64,000 nt of DNA from NCBI GenBank assembly GCA_947503835.1, contig CANNFM010000002.1, positions 124,001 to 188,000 of the forward strand, written 5' to 3'. The translations under genes were made by a program, and so were the position numbers. The notes under the pieces are model-generated. The model was not told the origin of the DNA. It searched no databases and was given only the letters and a program-made list of their open reading frames with translations. The stretch is from an uncultured Aquimarina sp. (GTDB lineage: Bacteria > Bacteroidota > Bacteroidia > Flavobacteriales > Flavobacteriaceae). Of this stretch, positions 25,786-35,099 are shown one piece after another. Within the stretch, counting starts at the first letter, position 1; every line of letters starts with the position of its first letter.

Positions 25786-27891
25786 TTAGTTTCCAAGTTT
25801 GTTTAAATAATAATCATATGTAGCAATCTGCGATCTATTTTGTTCTTGATCGTTCCTAATGTACGTATTATCTTGATCTTCAGAAAGTCTTCTTGCCTTA
25901 ACATTATCTCTCCAACAAATATCAAAAGTATCCATTAATTCTAGTTTAATATCTTCATCATAGATCGGACAAGATATTTCTACTCTTCTATCAAGGTTAC
26001 GTGTCATCCAATCTGCAGAAGAAATGTATACTTTAGGATCTCCCGCATTTTGAAATATAAATAGTCGAGGGTGTTCCAGAAACTTGTCTACTACACTTAT
26101 AGCTCTGATGTTGTCGCTCATTCCTTTGATTCCTGGTATCAAACAACAAATACCTCTAATAATAAGATCAATTTTCACTCCCGCTCTACTTGCCTCATAT
26201 AATTTATCAATCATATCATAATCACTAAGGCTATTTAATTTTAGTTTGATGCCTGCTGGTTTTCCTTCGGTTATATTTTTTATTTCTTTATCTATTAATT
26301 TTACCAAAGCCGATCGCGTATAGTGTGGGGAAACCAACAAATGTTTATAGCGATTCACCTTATAGTTTATTTCAAAAAATTTAAAAACCCTATTGGTTTC
26401 TTTAAGGATTGCTTCGTTTGTAGTAAATAGCGTGTAATCTGTATAGATTTTTGCAGTAGATTCATTAAAATTACCAGTACTAATAAAGCCATATCTTTTT
26501 AACTTTCCTTTTTCTTCTCGTTCTATTACGCAAGCCTTGCAATGTACTTTAAGTCCTGTAACACCAAATATGAGATTTATACCTTCTCTTTGCATCTGCT
26601 CTGCATATCGTATGTTTGCTGCTTCATCAAAACGAGCTTGTAACTCGATCTGGACGGTAACGTTTTTTCCGTTTTTTGCAGCATTAATAAGAGAACTGGC
26701 AATATGTGATATACTAGCCAATCTATATATTGTAATTTTAATGCTTTTAACTCTGGGATCAATTGCAGATTCTCTTAAAAATTTTACCGTATATGAAAAT
26801 GTATGATAAGGAGTATATTGCAGAAAATCTTTTTTTGCAATTTTATTTAGTAAACTACCTTGCAAACTCAAACCAGGAATAGCTAAAGGTTGAATAGGTT
26901 GATAAATCAGCTCTTTATTACCTAAATCAGGAAAATTGGTATAATCTCTGCGATTATGGTATCTACCTCCGGGTATTATACTATCTGTATTATCAACGCC
27001 CATTTTATCCATAAGGTAACTAAGAGTGTCTTTACCTATATTCTTATCATAAACAAATCTCACAGGTTCCCCGTCCCTTCGGGATTTTACACTACTAGAA
27101 ATTTTTTGGATAAAACTTTTACTAAGATCATTATCAAAATCTAATTGTGCATCACGAGTAATCTTAATCATATGAGCTGAAGCACTTACATAGTCAAAAA
27201 TACTAAAATTAATACGCATGCAATACCGAATAAGATCATCCAGAATGATAATATATTGTTTTCCATCTTTTTCGGGAAGAACGACAAATCGATCGGTATT
27301 TTTAGGAATTTCGATTAATGCATATATTTTTTCTTTGGTAGTATGTTGTAAGATTTTAGAAATCCTGCCTTCTTTTGGAATTTTGTCCTTTAGCACCAAT
27401 TGTACCGCTAAATATGCTACACTGTCCTTTAAATGAGGAAATTTTTCAAGATCATTAAGTATATAGGTCACTAAAGCAGGGCTCACTTTACTTATAAAGT
27501 ATTTTCGAATAAAAGCATCCTGATCTGGGGTAACCTCTTTTTCATTTATTATAAAAATATTATGTTCTTCAAGTTTATTTTTTATAGTGTCGATTGTTTT
27601 AAGACTTTGAGCCTGTTGCTTGATCACTATGTTAGTGATTTTTTCTAGCAAATCACTAGCGGTAGTTCCCTTAAGTACATTTTTTCCGTCTTTTCCTGCC
27701 AGATCTATTCTTTTAATGGTTGCATATCGAACCTTAAAAAATTCATCTAAATTATTAGAAAATATACCGATAAATCGCAATCTTTCTAACAAAGGAACTG
27801 TATCATCAGCTGCCTCTTGTAACACTCTTGCGTTAAACTGTAACCAACTTAATTCTCTATTAATGTACTGATTAGTAATAATTTCGGGCAT
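25786..27891 (-). CDS. ppk1: Polyphosphate kinase 1
   Basis: This 701-residue PPK1 reversibly polymerises ATP gamma-phosphate into polyphosphate. The N-terminal domain starts with the typical NRELSWLQFNARVL. The catalytic core holds the phosphorylated His450 in LKVHCKACVIE, followed by the conserved STGNFNESTAKIYTD, and the second PLD-like half has RGICCLIPG. The length matches the family (about 690). Its start codon shares one base with the sixA stop (TAATG), so translation is probably coupled. Confidence 0.95.
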   Translation of the reverse strand: MPEIITNQYINRELSWLQFNARVLQEAADDTVPLLERLRFIGIFSNNLDEFFKVRYATIKRIDLAGKDGKNVLKGTTASDLLEKITNIVIKQQAQSLKTIDTIKNKLEEHNIFIINEKEVTPDQDAFIRKYFISKVSPALVTYILNDLEKFPHLKDSVAYLAVQLVLKDKIPKEGRISKILQHTTKEKIYALIEIPKNTDRFVVLPEKDGKQYIIILDDLIRYCMRINFSIFDYVSASAHMIKITRDAQLDFDNDLSKSFIQKISSSVKSRRDGEPVRFVYDKNIGKDTLSYLMDKMGVDNTDSIIPGGRYHNRRDYTNFPDLGNKELIYQPIQPLAIPGLSLQGSLLNKIAKKDFLQYTPYHTFSYTVKFLRESAIDPRVKSIKITIYRLASISHIASSLINAAKNGKNVTVQIELQARFDEAANIRYAEQMQREGINLIFGVTGLKVHCKACVIEREEKGKLKRYGFISTGNFNESTAKIYTDYTLFTTNEAILKETNRVFKFFEINYKVNRYKHLLVSPHYTRSALVKLIDKEIKNITEGKPAGIKLKLNSLSDYDMIDKLYEASRAGVKIDLIIRGICCLIPGIKGMSDNIRAISVVDKFLEHPRLFIFQNAGDPKVYISSADWMTRNLDRRVEISCPIYDEDIKLELMDTFDICWRDNVKARRLSEDQDNTYIRNDQEQNRSQIATYDYYLNKLGN

Positions 27892-28376
27892 TATTTTAAA
27901 GATTTAGGGAAAATTGTTAACAAGGTTTTTCCTACATTTATATCATTCCATTTATTACAATCAAATTCAATCCCTACCACACCAGCGGTTGGTAAATTAT
28001 CAATTGCCTCACTTCCATAAAGGTTTGCTATCGAAGTAAATGCGTGATTATGCCCAAAAATCATCAATGTATTGATCTCGTCTCCACAATTTTTTATTAC
28101 ATCAACTACTTTATGCCCTCCAAAATCATAAAGATCAGGTTCTAAAGAAAAAATATCATCAGAGACATCCAATTGGTCTACTATAATCTTTGCTGTAGAA
28201 TGTGCTCTTACTGCTGGGCTACACAAAATCTTATCCACCGTTTTTATTAGTGTTTTCAACTCTTTCCCCACTAATTCTGCATCCTTAACCCCTCTCTTAT
28301 TAAGAGGCCTATTCTCATCAGATACGTCAAACTCCCATGAGGACTTTGCATGTCTAACTATATATAAAGTTTTCAT
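27891..28376 (-). CDS. sixA: SixA-type phosphohistidine phosphatase
   Basis: This 161-residue histidine phosphatase superfamily member has the catalytic RHAKS motif (His9) and a second core His in GHNHAF. It is the short SixA form that dephosphorylates phosphohistidine proteins. It is first in an operon with ppk1, itself a histidine-phosphorylated enzyme, and ppx. A role in polyphosphate or phosphotransfer control is inferred from position only. The 28377-28762 gap upstream is AT-rich and shows no gene or convincing promoter. Confidence 0.85.
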   Translation of the reverse strand: MKTLYIVRHAKSSWEFDVSDENRPLNKRGVKDAELVGKELKTLIKTVDKILCSPAVRAHSTAKIIVDQLDVSDDIFSLEPDLYDFGGHKVVDVIKNCGDEINTLMIFGHNHAFTSIANLYGSEAIDNLPTAGVVGIEFDCNKWNDINVGKTLLTIFPKSLK

Positions 28377-28762
28377 AAATTCTATACTATTATTAGTAAA
28401 ATGAAGTTATACAATACAAGTTTAAGAATTAGCTTTTACAATTCTTACTATAACAGTATAAAAAATATTTTTCTGTATGATTACCTACTAGACAAAAAAT
28501 TAGTATCAACGGATTAATGGTCTTCAGTACATACAGAATTATACATCTGATCTATATTCTAAATCAATGAAAATGAATAAAATATAGCAATGATGTTAAT
28601 CGATAAAAAGCGTGTTTACATCGAAAAGTTATTTTTTTTAGCCTAAAATCAAATGTTAAAATCTAAATTTACATACGGTTTTCCCTCATACCAAAATATA
28701 TCCCAATGCATTATGAACACAAATTTATCATAAGATAATTTAGGGTAAATAAAGACAACGAA

Positions 28763-30934
28763 GTGGAAAAAGTAATTATAAAAAAAAGAAATCTGACCCG
28801 ATTTCAGAACATAGGCCTACTTATTATTATATGCAGTTTGTATTCTTCTTTTGCATATGGGCAAGTAGAGGTGCCCTTAAAGAAACGTACCGAGTTTACT
28901 TTCAAGGGTGATTTTAAATTTGTATCCAATACAATATTAGGAAAAGTTAGTAACGATGATGGATCAGGGATTTTTGATCCTAATAAAAGTTATAATGATG
29001 GTGGATTGAATAATCAATTCCAAATGGGGTTCATAGATATAGACAACGACCCTTCAACCTTTAACTCCAGTAGTGCAGATCTAAATATTGAATCAGAATG
29101 TAATGCAATCAAACATGTTGGCTTATATTGGACTGCCGCCTATGCAGACAAGAATCGAGCACATGATATTACTACCATTAAAATTAAGTATCCAGGAAAT
29201 CAATCGTACTCTACTATTACTGGCGGACAGATAATCCATGATTATTATAATGACGATGAGGCTTTATTTAAGCAATATTCCTGTTATAAAGACATTACGA
29301 AAGATGTACTGAGTCTAAAGAATCCTCTAGGAACTTATACTTTGGCAAATATTCCTGCAACGACATCAGCAGTAAATAATGATCAAACTTTAGGAAATGG
29401 TCTTACAGGTGGTTGGACTATGGTGGTTATATATGAAGATGACACAAAACCAAGAAAAAGATTTTATGTATACGATGGTTTTGTAAATATCGACTCTAAA
29501 GCTAAACCTGTTGCATTTTCTTTTGATAATTTTCAGACGATCCCCAATGGTGCCGTACATGGAAGAATTGGAGTTATTGCTTTTGAAGGTGACAAAGGAA
29601 TAAGAGGAGACCGTTTTCAGGTAATGTCTAATGAGACCAATAAATACAAGAGTCTTGCAGATGGTACCAACCCAATGAATAACTTCTTTAATGCTAACAT
29701 TACTGAAAATGGTAAAAATATTACATCAAGAGTTCCTGCTAGTTACAATACACTAGGATATGATGCTGATTTATTTGACATTAAAAATATTAGAAATAGT
29801 ATCATAGGTAATAATCAAACTGAAGCTAAATTTAGATTATCAACTGATAACGATGGGTATTCTGTAATGGCTGTTGCTTTTAGCGTTGATATTTACGAAC
29901 CTGCAATTCATATAATCAAAAGGTCAAAATACGCAGATAACACTTACGTTCATCCAGATGATGTTTTATCACCCAAACAACAAATAACATATAACCTTAC
30001 GATATATAATGATGGTAATGATGACGCAAAAAATACTGTTATCAAAGATGTATTACCAAAAAATGTTATTTTTTCAGCAAAATCATTAGTATTACCATCT
30101 AAAAAAATTAAAACCAAATTTGACCAAAAGTCAAGAACTTTAAGTTTTATTGTTCCAAACAAAATGGTAAAAACCGATAGTGAACCATTTAATATTAGTT
30201 ATAATGTAATAGTTGACACATCATGCGAGACTATAGAAACAATTGATGATATTTTGGTTGTTGACCAACCTGTTACAGCATCATTTAATGGTTCTCTAAA
30301 CGAAACTGTAAAATATTCTGAAGGATACAATCATATCAACAAATGTAATTTACCTGACTATTATCAATTTAAATTAGCCATTGATATAAGTGACCTAAAT
30401 TGCCCAAATGCAGTTCGCCTGGCATCTATTCCTAAAATGCAACCAGGTGATTTTGATCAAACAAGTAAATCCAACAATACAGAAAGTGGCGGGATAACGC
30501 CAGAAGATATTGTAAAATCAGATAAATCACCAGAATCAAGACTCAAAACGAATCAAAGCATTAATAGAACCATAAATGACTTAATTGATTTAAATGAAAT
30601 ATATTTTGATTTTGACAAATGGGACATCACCGAAAAAGCTGAAGTAGAATTAGATAGAGTTGTAAGAATCATGATTGAAGACTATCCAAACATGGTAATT
30701 AAAATTGAAACTCATTCTGATAGTCGTGGTGATGAAGACTACAATCTTGATCTTTCTCATAAAAGAGCAGAATCCATCTATAATTACTTGTTAAGCAAGA
30801 ATATTTCTAAAAACAGAGTACTTTCTTATAGAGGTTTTGGCGAAAGTAAACCAGTTAACGAATGTAAAGATGGTAAAGATTGTTCTGAAGATCAATACCA
30901 AAAAAATAGAAGATCGAGTTTTGTGATTATGTAG
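28763..30934 (+). CDS. OmpA-family protein with DUF11-like domain
   Basis: This 723-residue protein begins at a GTG; the in-frame stop at 28736 and the absence of an ATG support that start. A signal peptide (to about SFAYGQ) is followed by a large beta-rich region (about 35-370) and a DUF11-like repeat (about 380-500, NLTIYNDGNDDAKNTVIKDVLP). A C-terminal OmpA-like peptidoglycan-binding domain follows (about 610-723, with IETHSDSRGDEDYN and NRRSSFVIM). Two Cys near the end (CKDGKDC) match the OmpA variant used by flavobacterial PorE-like proteins. It probably links an outer-membrane or surface structure to peptidoglycan. It is convergent with pdxH, two bases apart. Confidence 0.78.
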   Translation: MEKVIIKKRNLTRFQNIGLLIIICSLYSSFAYGQVEVPLKKRTEFTFKGDFKFVSNTILGKVSNDDGSGIFDPNKSYNDGGLNNQFQMGFIDIDNDPSTFNSSSADLNIESECNAIKHVGLYWTAAYADKNRAHDITTIKIKYPGNQSYSTITGGQIIHDYYNDDEALFKQYSCYKDITKDVLSLKNPLGTYTLANIPATTSAVNNDQTLGNGLTGGWTMVVIYEDDTKPRKRFYVYDGFVNIDSKAKPVAFSFDNFQTIPNGAVHGRIGVIAFEGDKGIRGDRFQVMSNETNKYKSLADGTNPMNNFFNANITENGKNITSRVPASYNTLGYDADLFDIKNIRNSIIGNNQTEAKFRLSTDNDGYSVMAVAFSVDIYEPAIHIIKRSKYADNTYVHPDDVLSPKQQITYNLTIYNDGNDDAKNTVIKDVLPKNVIFSAKSLVLPSKKIKTKFDQKSRTLSFIVPNKMVKTDSEPFNISYNVIVDTSCETIETIDDILVVDQPVTASFNGSLNETVKYSEGYNHINKCNLPDYYQFKLAIDISDLNCPNAVRLASIPKMQPGDFDQTSKSNNTESGGITPEDIVKSDKSPESRLKTNQSINRTINDLIDLNEIYFDFDKWDITEKAEVELDRVVRIMIEDYPNMVIKIETHSDSRGDEDYNLDLSHKRAESIYNYLLSKNISKNRVLSYRGFGESKPVNECKDGKDCSEDQYQKNRRSSFVIM

Positions 30935-30936
30935 AA

Positions 30937-31584
30937 TCAGGGAGAAAGCCTATTTTTTACCCACTTATTTTCTGCAGCGTTAATGAACCGTATACGGTCG
31001 TGTAACCGATTAGCTCTACCCTGCCAAAATTCAAATTCAATTGGTTTTACACTATACCCTCCCCAAAATGGTGGTTTAGGTATTTCTTTTTCACGATATT
31101 CTTCTTCAAGAGATTTAAGGCGTTGTTCTAGAATTTCTCTAGAATCAATTAACTCACTTTGATAGGATGCCCAAGCTCCTAATTGACTTCCTTTGGGGCG
31201 AGATCTAAAATATGCTATGCTTTTTTCTTCTTCAATCTTATCTATAATACCTTTGATTATAACCTGACGTTCAAGATTTGGCCAAAAAAAAGAAAGACAA
31301 ACTTTATTGTTATTAGCAATTGCTTTTCCTTTCTCAGATTTATAATTCGTATAAAAAACAAAACCATTTTCATCATAATGTTTTAATAACACAATTCTTG
31401 CCTTAGGAAAGCTATCTAAACCCAGTGTGGTTATTGTCATAGCATTGGTTTCATCAACTCCTCCTTCTTGTTCTACTTCAGAAAACCAATGAGAAAAAAG
31501 TGTAAATGGAGAATCCGGAATGTTTTTTTCTTCTAAAAACTTCTTTTCATATGACTTTCTATACCCTGTAAGATCTCTATTCAT
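30937..31584 (-). CDS. pdxH: Pyridoxamine 5'-phosphate oxidase
   Basis: This 215-residue FMN enzyme oxidises PNP and PMP to pyridoxal 5'-phosphate. Family motifs include ARIVLLKHYDENGFVFYTNY, KGKAIANN, LSFFWPNLERQV, RSRPKGSQLGAWAS and the C-terminal EFWQGRANRLHDR...W..RLSP ending. The length is normal. It stands alone on the minus strand. Confidence 0.95.
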   Translation of the reverse strand: MNRDLTGYRKSYEKKFLEEKNIPDSPFTLFSHWFSEVEQEGGVDETNAMTITTLGLDSFPKARIVLLKHYDENGFVFYTNYKSEKGKAIANNNKVCLSFFWPNLERQVIIKGIIDKIEEEKSIAYFRSRPKGSQLGAWASYQSELIDSREILEQRLKSLEEEYREKEIPKPPFWGGYSVKPIEFEFWQGRANRLHDRIRFINAAENKWVKNRLSP

Positions 31585-31655
31585 ATCACAAAATTATAAT
31601 GCAATTTACTATTTTGTGAAACAGAAATTAATAGCATACCTATAAAATTATTGAA

Positions 31656-32561
31656 TTAAAATTCGAATACTTTACCATCATCACCAATTTCAACATTCTC
31701 AAAAATAGTTTTAGCTTCTTCTTTAAACATTTCTATATCGCCATACCGTGTAGAATAATGACCTAAAATTAAGGTCCCAACATTTGCTTTTTCGGCTATT
31801 GTGGCGGCCTCAATTGCCGAGCTATGCCCAGTAGTTACACATAAATGCTTATGGCTTTCTAAAAAAGTGGATTCATGATACAATACTGTAGCGTTTTCAA
31901 TTAAAGGGATTTTTGCTTCATCATATCTTGTATCACTACAATATGCATAACTTTTGGTTGGTTTAGGATTGTCGGTAAGTACATTATTAGGAATAACCGT
32001 ACCATCCTCTAGCACAGCATCTTTGCCTTTTTTAATAGAACGATAATAGGCTTTATCAATATCATAATTCATCACTTTGCTCATCAACAATTTTCGATCA
32101 CCGGGTTTTTCCTGAAACAAGAACCCGTTACAATAGATTCGATGTTGTAATGGAATCGTTCTAACTACTATAGTCTCATCTTCAAAAACAACTTCGGATT
32201 CTGTATTTGTAAGTTCATGAAAATGTAATGGATAATCTGTCCAAGAACTAGAAAGTTTTAATTGTAATGTTATCGCTTCTTTTATCCCTTTTGGACCGTG
32301 TATATGCAAAGGAATTTCTCTACTAAGCATTCTAAACGTTGATACCAAACCTATTAAACCAAAAAAATGATCTCCATGAAGATGTGAAATAAAAATATGC
32401 TGTATCCGGGAAAATTTAATCTTATTTCTTCGTAATTCAACCTGGGTACCTTCTCCACAGTCAATTAAAAAAGTATGATTATTTATTTCTAAAACCTGAG
32501 AGGTAGGGTTTGTAAATGTTCTGGGAGTTGCTGAATAGCAACCTAAAATAGTAAGTTTCAA
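31656..32561 (-). CDS. rnz: Ribonuclease Z
   Basis: This 301-residue metallo-beta-lactamase-fold enzyme trims tRNA 3' trailers. The zinc motif SHLHGDH gives His60, His62, Asp64 and His65. Further ligands appear in YCSDTRYDE and in the C-terminal GHSSAIEAA and LGHYSTRY. The length fits the bacterial short form. It is upstream of and unrelated in function to pdxH. Confidence 0.93.
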   Translation of the reverse strand: MKLTILGCYSATPRTFTNPTSQVLEINNHTFLIDCGEGTQVELRRNKIKFSRIQHIFISHLHGDHFFGLIGLVSTFRMLSREIPLHIHGPKGIKEAITLQLKLSSSWTDYPLHFHELTNTESEVVFEDETIVVRTIPLQHRIYCNGFLFQEKPGDRKLLMSKVMNYDIDKAYYRSIKKGKDAVLEDGTVIPNNVLTDNPKPTKSYAYCSDTRYDEAKIPLIENATVLYHESTFLESHKHLCVTTGHSSAIEAATIAEKANVGTLILGHYSTRYGDIEMFKEEAKTIFENVEIGDDGKVFEF

Positions 32562-32605
32562 AATTTATATACTGCTTAATTAATGAGATTGTGAATATAA
32601 ATCAA

Positions 32606-33064
32606 TTATTTTCCAAAAGAGTCAAAAGTGGTTAATAATGATATGTACCCTTTTACATCTAAATCTCTTCTATACCCTGTTGCTCCCAAAACTACGCCAT
32701 TTTTATTAAGAACTAAAATAACAGGAAAAACTAGTCTTTTGTTATATCGATCAGCTAATGCAAAATTTTTCTTTTTTTGCTCTTTTGAGATCTTATTCTT
32801 TTTACGTCTGGGAAAATCAGCTTTTAACCACACATATTTTTGTTCAGCAAATGTTGAAAACTCATTACTTGACAATACATTCTTTTCTAACTTAATGCAC
32901 GGAGGACACCAATCAGACCCTGTAAAAAATAATACAATTTTCTGATCCTTTTCTTTAGCAATAGCCAATGCATCCTCTAAATCGTATTGCCAATCTTGCG
33001 CACTTAGTGTCAAATTGCAAAACAAAACAAAAACAACAATTATAAACGGGGCAGATTTATTCAT
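32606..33064 (-). CDS. Periplasmic thioredoxin-like protein
   Basis: This 152-residue protein has a signal peptide (LSAQ) and a thioredoxin-7-like domain. The active-site motif is WCPPC in FFTGSDWCPPC, and a cis-Pro loop appears as LVFPVILVLN. An inserted basic helix (RRKKNKISKEQKKK) separates the strands. It probably acts as a periplasmic thiol-disulfide oxidoreductase; its partner is unknown. Confidence 0.8.
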   Translation of the reverse strand: MNKSAPFIIVVFVLFCNLTLSAQDWQYDLEDALAIAKEKDQKIVLFFTGSDWCPPCIKLEKNVLSSNEFSTFAEQKYVWLKADFPRRKKNKISKEQKKKNFALADRYNKRLVFPVILVLNKNGVVLGATGYRRDLDVKGYISLLTTFDSFGK

Positions 33065-33116
33065 AATGATTCAGACGAAAAACCATAAAAATGATTACAA
33101 AAAGAGACTATTTTTT

Positions 33117-33449
33117 TTAAAAATCCAGGTCTCTTTCTATTTCTTCCATCTCCACTAAATCATATGCCTCTTGTAATGTAGGAACAATTGTAATCTCGGC
33201 CGGTGCATCTTCATAAGAAATCTTATCGGTAACAATAACAAACGAGTGCTTTGTTGCTTTATGAGCATTAGAAACCCTTAAAAACTCATTTAAATCGTCT
33301 ACCGTAAATGTTTTCAACGAAAACAAATTTATTATAATGTTATCATTTTTTAAGGATTCATATTTATCCTCAACACCTTTAACAAATTGAACAATTGTAG
33401 TTTTTTCCTGCGTAATTATGGTTGTAGAACCTTCTTTATTAAAAATCAT
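33117..33449 (-). CDS. Conserved small protein, STAS-like, upstream of RNase Z region
   Basis: This 110-residue soluble protein alternates strands and helices in a pattern resembling STAS domains: IIINLFSLKTFTVDDLNEFL, SFVIVTD, then EITIVPTLQEAYDLVEMEEIERDLDF. It lies two bases after pyrB and belongs to the pyrR-pyrB transcript. Similar small proteins occur near RNase Z in flavobacteria and are sometimes given its name, but no nuclease motif is present here. The fold call is inference. Confidence 0.55.
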   Translation of the reverse strand: MIFNKEGSTTIITQEKTTIVQFVKGVEDKYESLKNDNIIINLFSLKTFTVDDLNEFLRVSNAHKATKHSFVIVTDKISYEDAPAEITIVPTLQEAYDLVEMEEIERDLDF

Positions 33450-33451
33450 AG

Positions 33452-34381
33452 TTATCGTTTAATTTTTGAAGCTAAAAGATATATTACCGCCATTCTCACT
33501 GCTACTCCATTCTGTACCTGATCTAATATAATGGCTTGATTAGAATCAGCAACATCACTCGTGATTTCGACTCCACGATTGATAGGTCCTGGGTGCATAA
33601 TTACAATTTCTTTATTCAGACTATCCAATAACTTTTTATTTACCCCAAATTGTTGTGTATATTCTCTGGTAGAGGGAAAATAACTAATTTCCATCCTTTC
33701 ATTTTGTACGCGAAGCATATTAGCAATATCACACCATTCTAACGCTTTTTTAAGATTGGTTTCTACTGTAACCCCTAGTTTTTCGATATATCTGGGCAAT
33801 AATGTTTTAGGCCCACATACTTTTACTTCGGCTCCTTGTAGTTTTAGTGCAAAAATATTTGAAAGCGCTACTCTAGAATGCAGAATATCCCCAACTATAA
33901 CTACTTTTTTTCCCCGGACTTCGCCTAACCTTTCTCTAATAGAGTACGAATCTAATAGCGCCTGTGTCGGATGTTCGTGAGCCCCATCACCTGCATTGAC
34001 AATACTTGCATTGATATGCTTGGAGAGAAAAACACTAGCTCCCGGGTTGGGATGCCTCATTACCACCATATCTACTTTCATAGAAAGGATATTATTAACA
34101 GTATCTATAAGTGTTTCTCCTTTTTTTACAGAAGAGGATGCTGCAGAAAAATTGATTACATCGGCAGAGAGTCGCTTTTCTGCTAATTCAAAAGACAATC
34201 TGGTTCGCGTACTATTTTCAAAAAACAGATTAGCAATAGTAATATCTCGGAGCGAAGGAACTTTTTTAATAGGGCGATTAATAACTTCTTTGAAATGGTC
34301 TGCTGTTTCAAAGATGAGATTAATATCCTCTTTGTTTAGATATTTAATTCCTAGTAAGTGATCTACACTTAATTCGCTCAT
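33452..34381 (-). CDS. pyrB: Aspartate carbamoyltransferase catalytic chain
   Basis: This 309-residue enzyme condenses carbamoyl phosphate and aspartate in pyrimidine synthesis. The carbamoyl-phosphate loop STRTR (57-61) sits in FFENSTRTRLSFE. HPNPGASVFLSKH, DGAHEHPTQALLD and the C-terminal MHPGPINRGVE are also diagnostic. No regulatory pyrI is nearby. It follows pyrR by 24 bases in one transcript. Confidence 0.95.
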   Translation of the reverse strand: MSELSVDHLLGIKYLNKEDINLIFETADHFKEVINRPIKKVPSLRDITIANLFFENSTRTRLSFELAEKRLSADVINFSAASSSVKKGETLIDTVNNILSMKVDMVVMRHPNPGASVFLSKHINASIVNAGDGAHEHPTQALLDSYSIRERLGEVRGKKVVIVGDILHSRVALSNIFALKLQGAEVKVCGPKTLLPRYIEKLGVTVETNLKKALEWCDIANMLRVQNERMEISYFPSTREYTQQFGVNKKLLDSLNKEIVIMHPGPINRGVEITSDVADSNQAIILDQVQNGVAVRMAVIYLLASKIKR

Positions 34382-34405
34382 TTCTATGTTTAATTTTAAA
34401 AATCT

Positions 34406-34945
34406 TTATTCATTTACTAAATATACAGCATCTTCTCCTTCATTTTCTGCCCAGTGTACTTTTACCTTTTCTTGATTAATAGCATCTACTTGTCGACCTC
34501 GATAATTAGGCTGTATTGGTAAATGCCTACTAAAACGTCGATCTATTAATGTTAATAACTCGATTTCCTGAGGCCTACCAAAAGATTGTACTGCTGTTAA
34601 AGCCGCTCTTATGCTTCTGCCGGTATACAATACATCATCAATAAAAACAACTCTTTTATCCTCTACAACAAAATCAATGTGTGTTTTATTAGCTTCTAAT
34701 AGTTTATCTCCTCGTCTAAAATCATCTCTATAAAAAGTAATATCAAGATATCCTATTTGTATATCGGTAACTTGGTAATCTTTAATTAAAATCTGACAGA
34801 TTCTGTCTGCTAAAAATTTACCTCTGGGTTGTAAACCAATTAGGACCGTATTCTTAAAATGCGAATGATTTTCTATTAATTGACAAGCCAAACGGTGCAG
34901 AATTATGTCTATCTCTTTTGCACTAAGTAGTAGTTTTTGACTCAT
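34406..34945 (-). CDS. pyrR: PyrR bifunctional regulator / uracil phosphoribosyltransferase
   Basis: This 179-residue type I PRTase has the PRPP loop VVFIDDVLYTGRSIRAAL (about 99-116) and LIGLQPRGKFLADR. In other bacteria PyrR binds pyr mRNA to control attenuation and also has UPRTase activity. The start is placed at MSQKLLLSAKEI; an upstream in-frame ATG (34999) would precede the promoter box. It is first in the pyrR-pyrB transcript. Confidence 0.9.
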   Translation of the reverse strand: MSQKLLLSAKEIDIILHRLACQLIENHSHFKNTVLIGLQPRGKFLADRICQILIKDYQVTDIQIGYLDITFYRDDFRRGDKLLEANKTHIDFVVEDKRVVFIDDVLYTGRSIRAALTAVQSFGRPQEIELLTLIDRRFSRHLPIQPNYRGRQVDAINQEKVKVHWAENEGEDAVYLVNE

Positions 34946-34970
34946 AATCTCCAAATAGATATCTGGAGTA

Positions 34971-34978
34971 CAAAAGTA
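34971..34978 (-). promoter_or_regulatory. Candidate -7 box of the pyrR-pyrB operon
   Basis: The minus strand reads TACTTTTG, matching TAnnTTTG. Transcription would start about 20 bases before pyrR. A short CTCCA/TGGAG stem lies between the box and the start codon; whether PyrR binds it cannot be said. Confidence 0.45.
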
Positions 34979-35050
34979 GTGAAATTTTAGAATTATCATT
35001 AAGCAATCTTCATAAGTTTAAGAAAGAAACTATGATTATTGTTTAAAACA

Positions 35051-35080
35051 AAAAAGCCGTTCTTTCGAACGGCTTTAATT
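35051..35080. terminator. Bidirectional terminator downstream of rpsA
   Basis: AGCCGTTC (35055-35062) pairs with GAACGGCT (35067-35074) around TTTC. An A-run lies on the left and TTT on the right. Confidence 0.85.
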
Positions 35081-35099
35081 ATACTAAAAAAATCGAGAA

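Noticed and set aside
28377..28762. Possible RNA gene or promoter in the 386-base gap before the OmpA-family gene
   Set aside because: Only AT-rich sequence with a one-mismatch TAATTTAG box is seen; no stable structure or conserved motif stood out.
33996..34361. A 121-codon plus-strand frame
   Set aside because: It is antisense to pyrB and has no family features.
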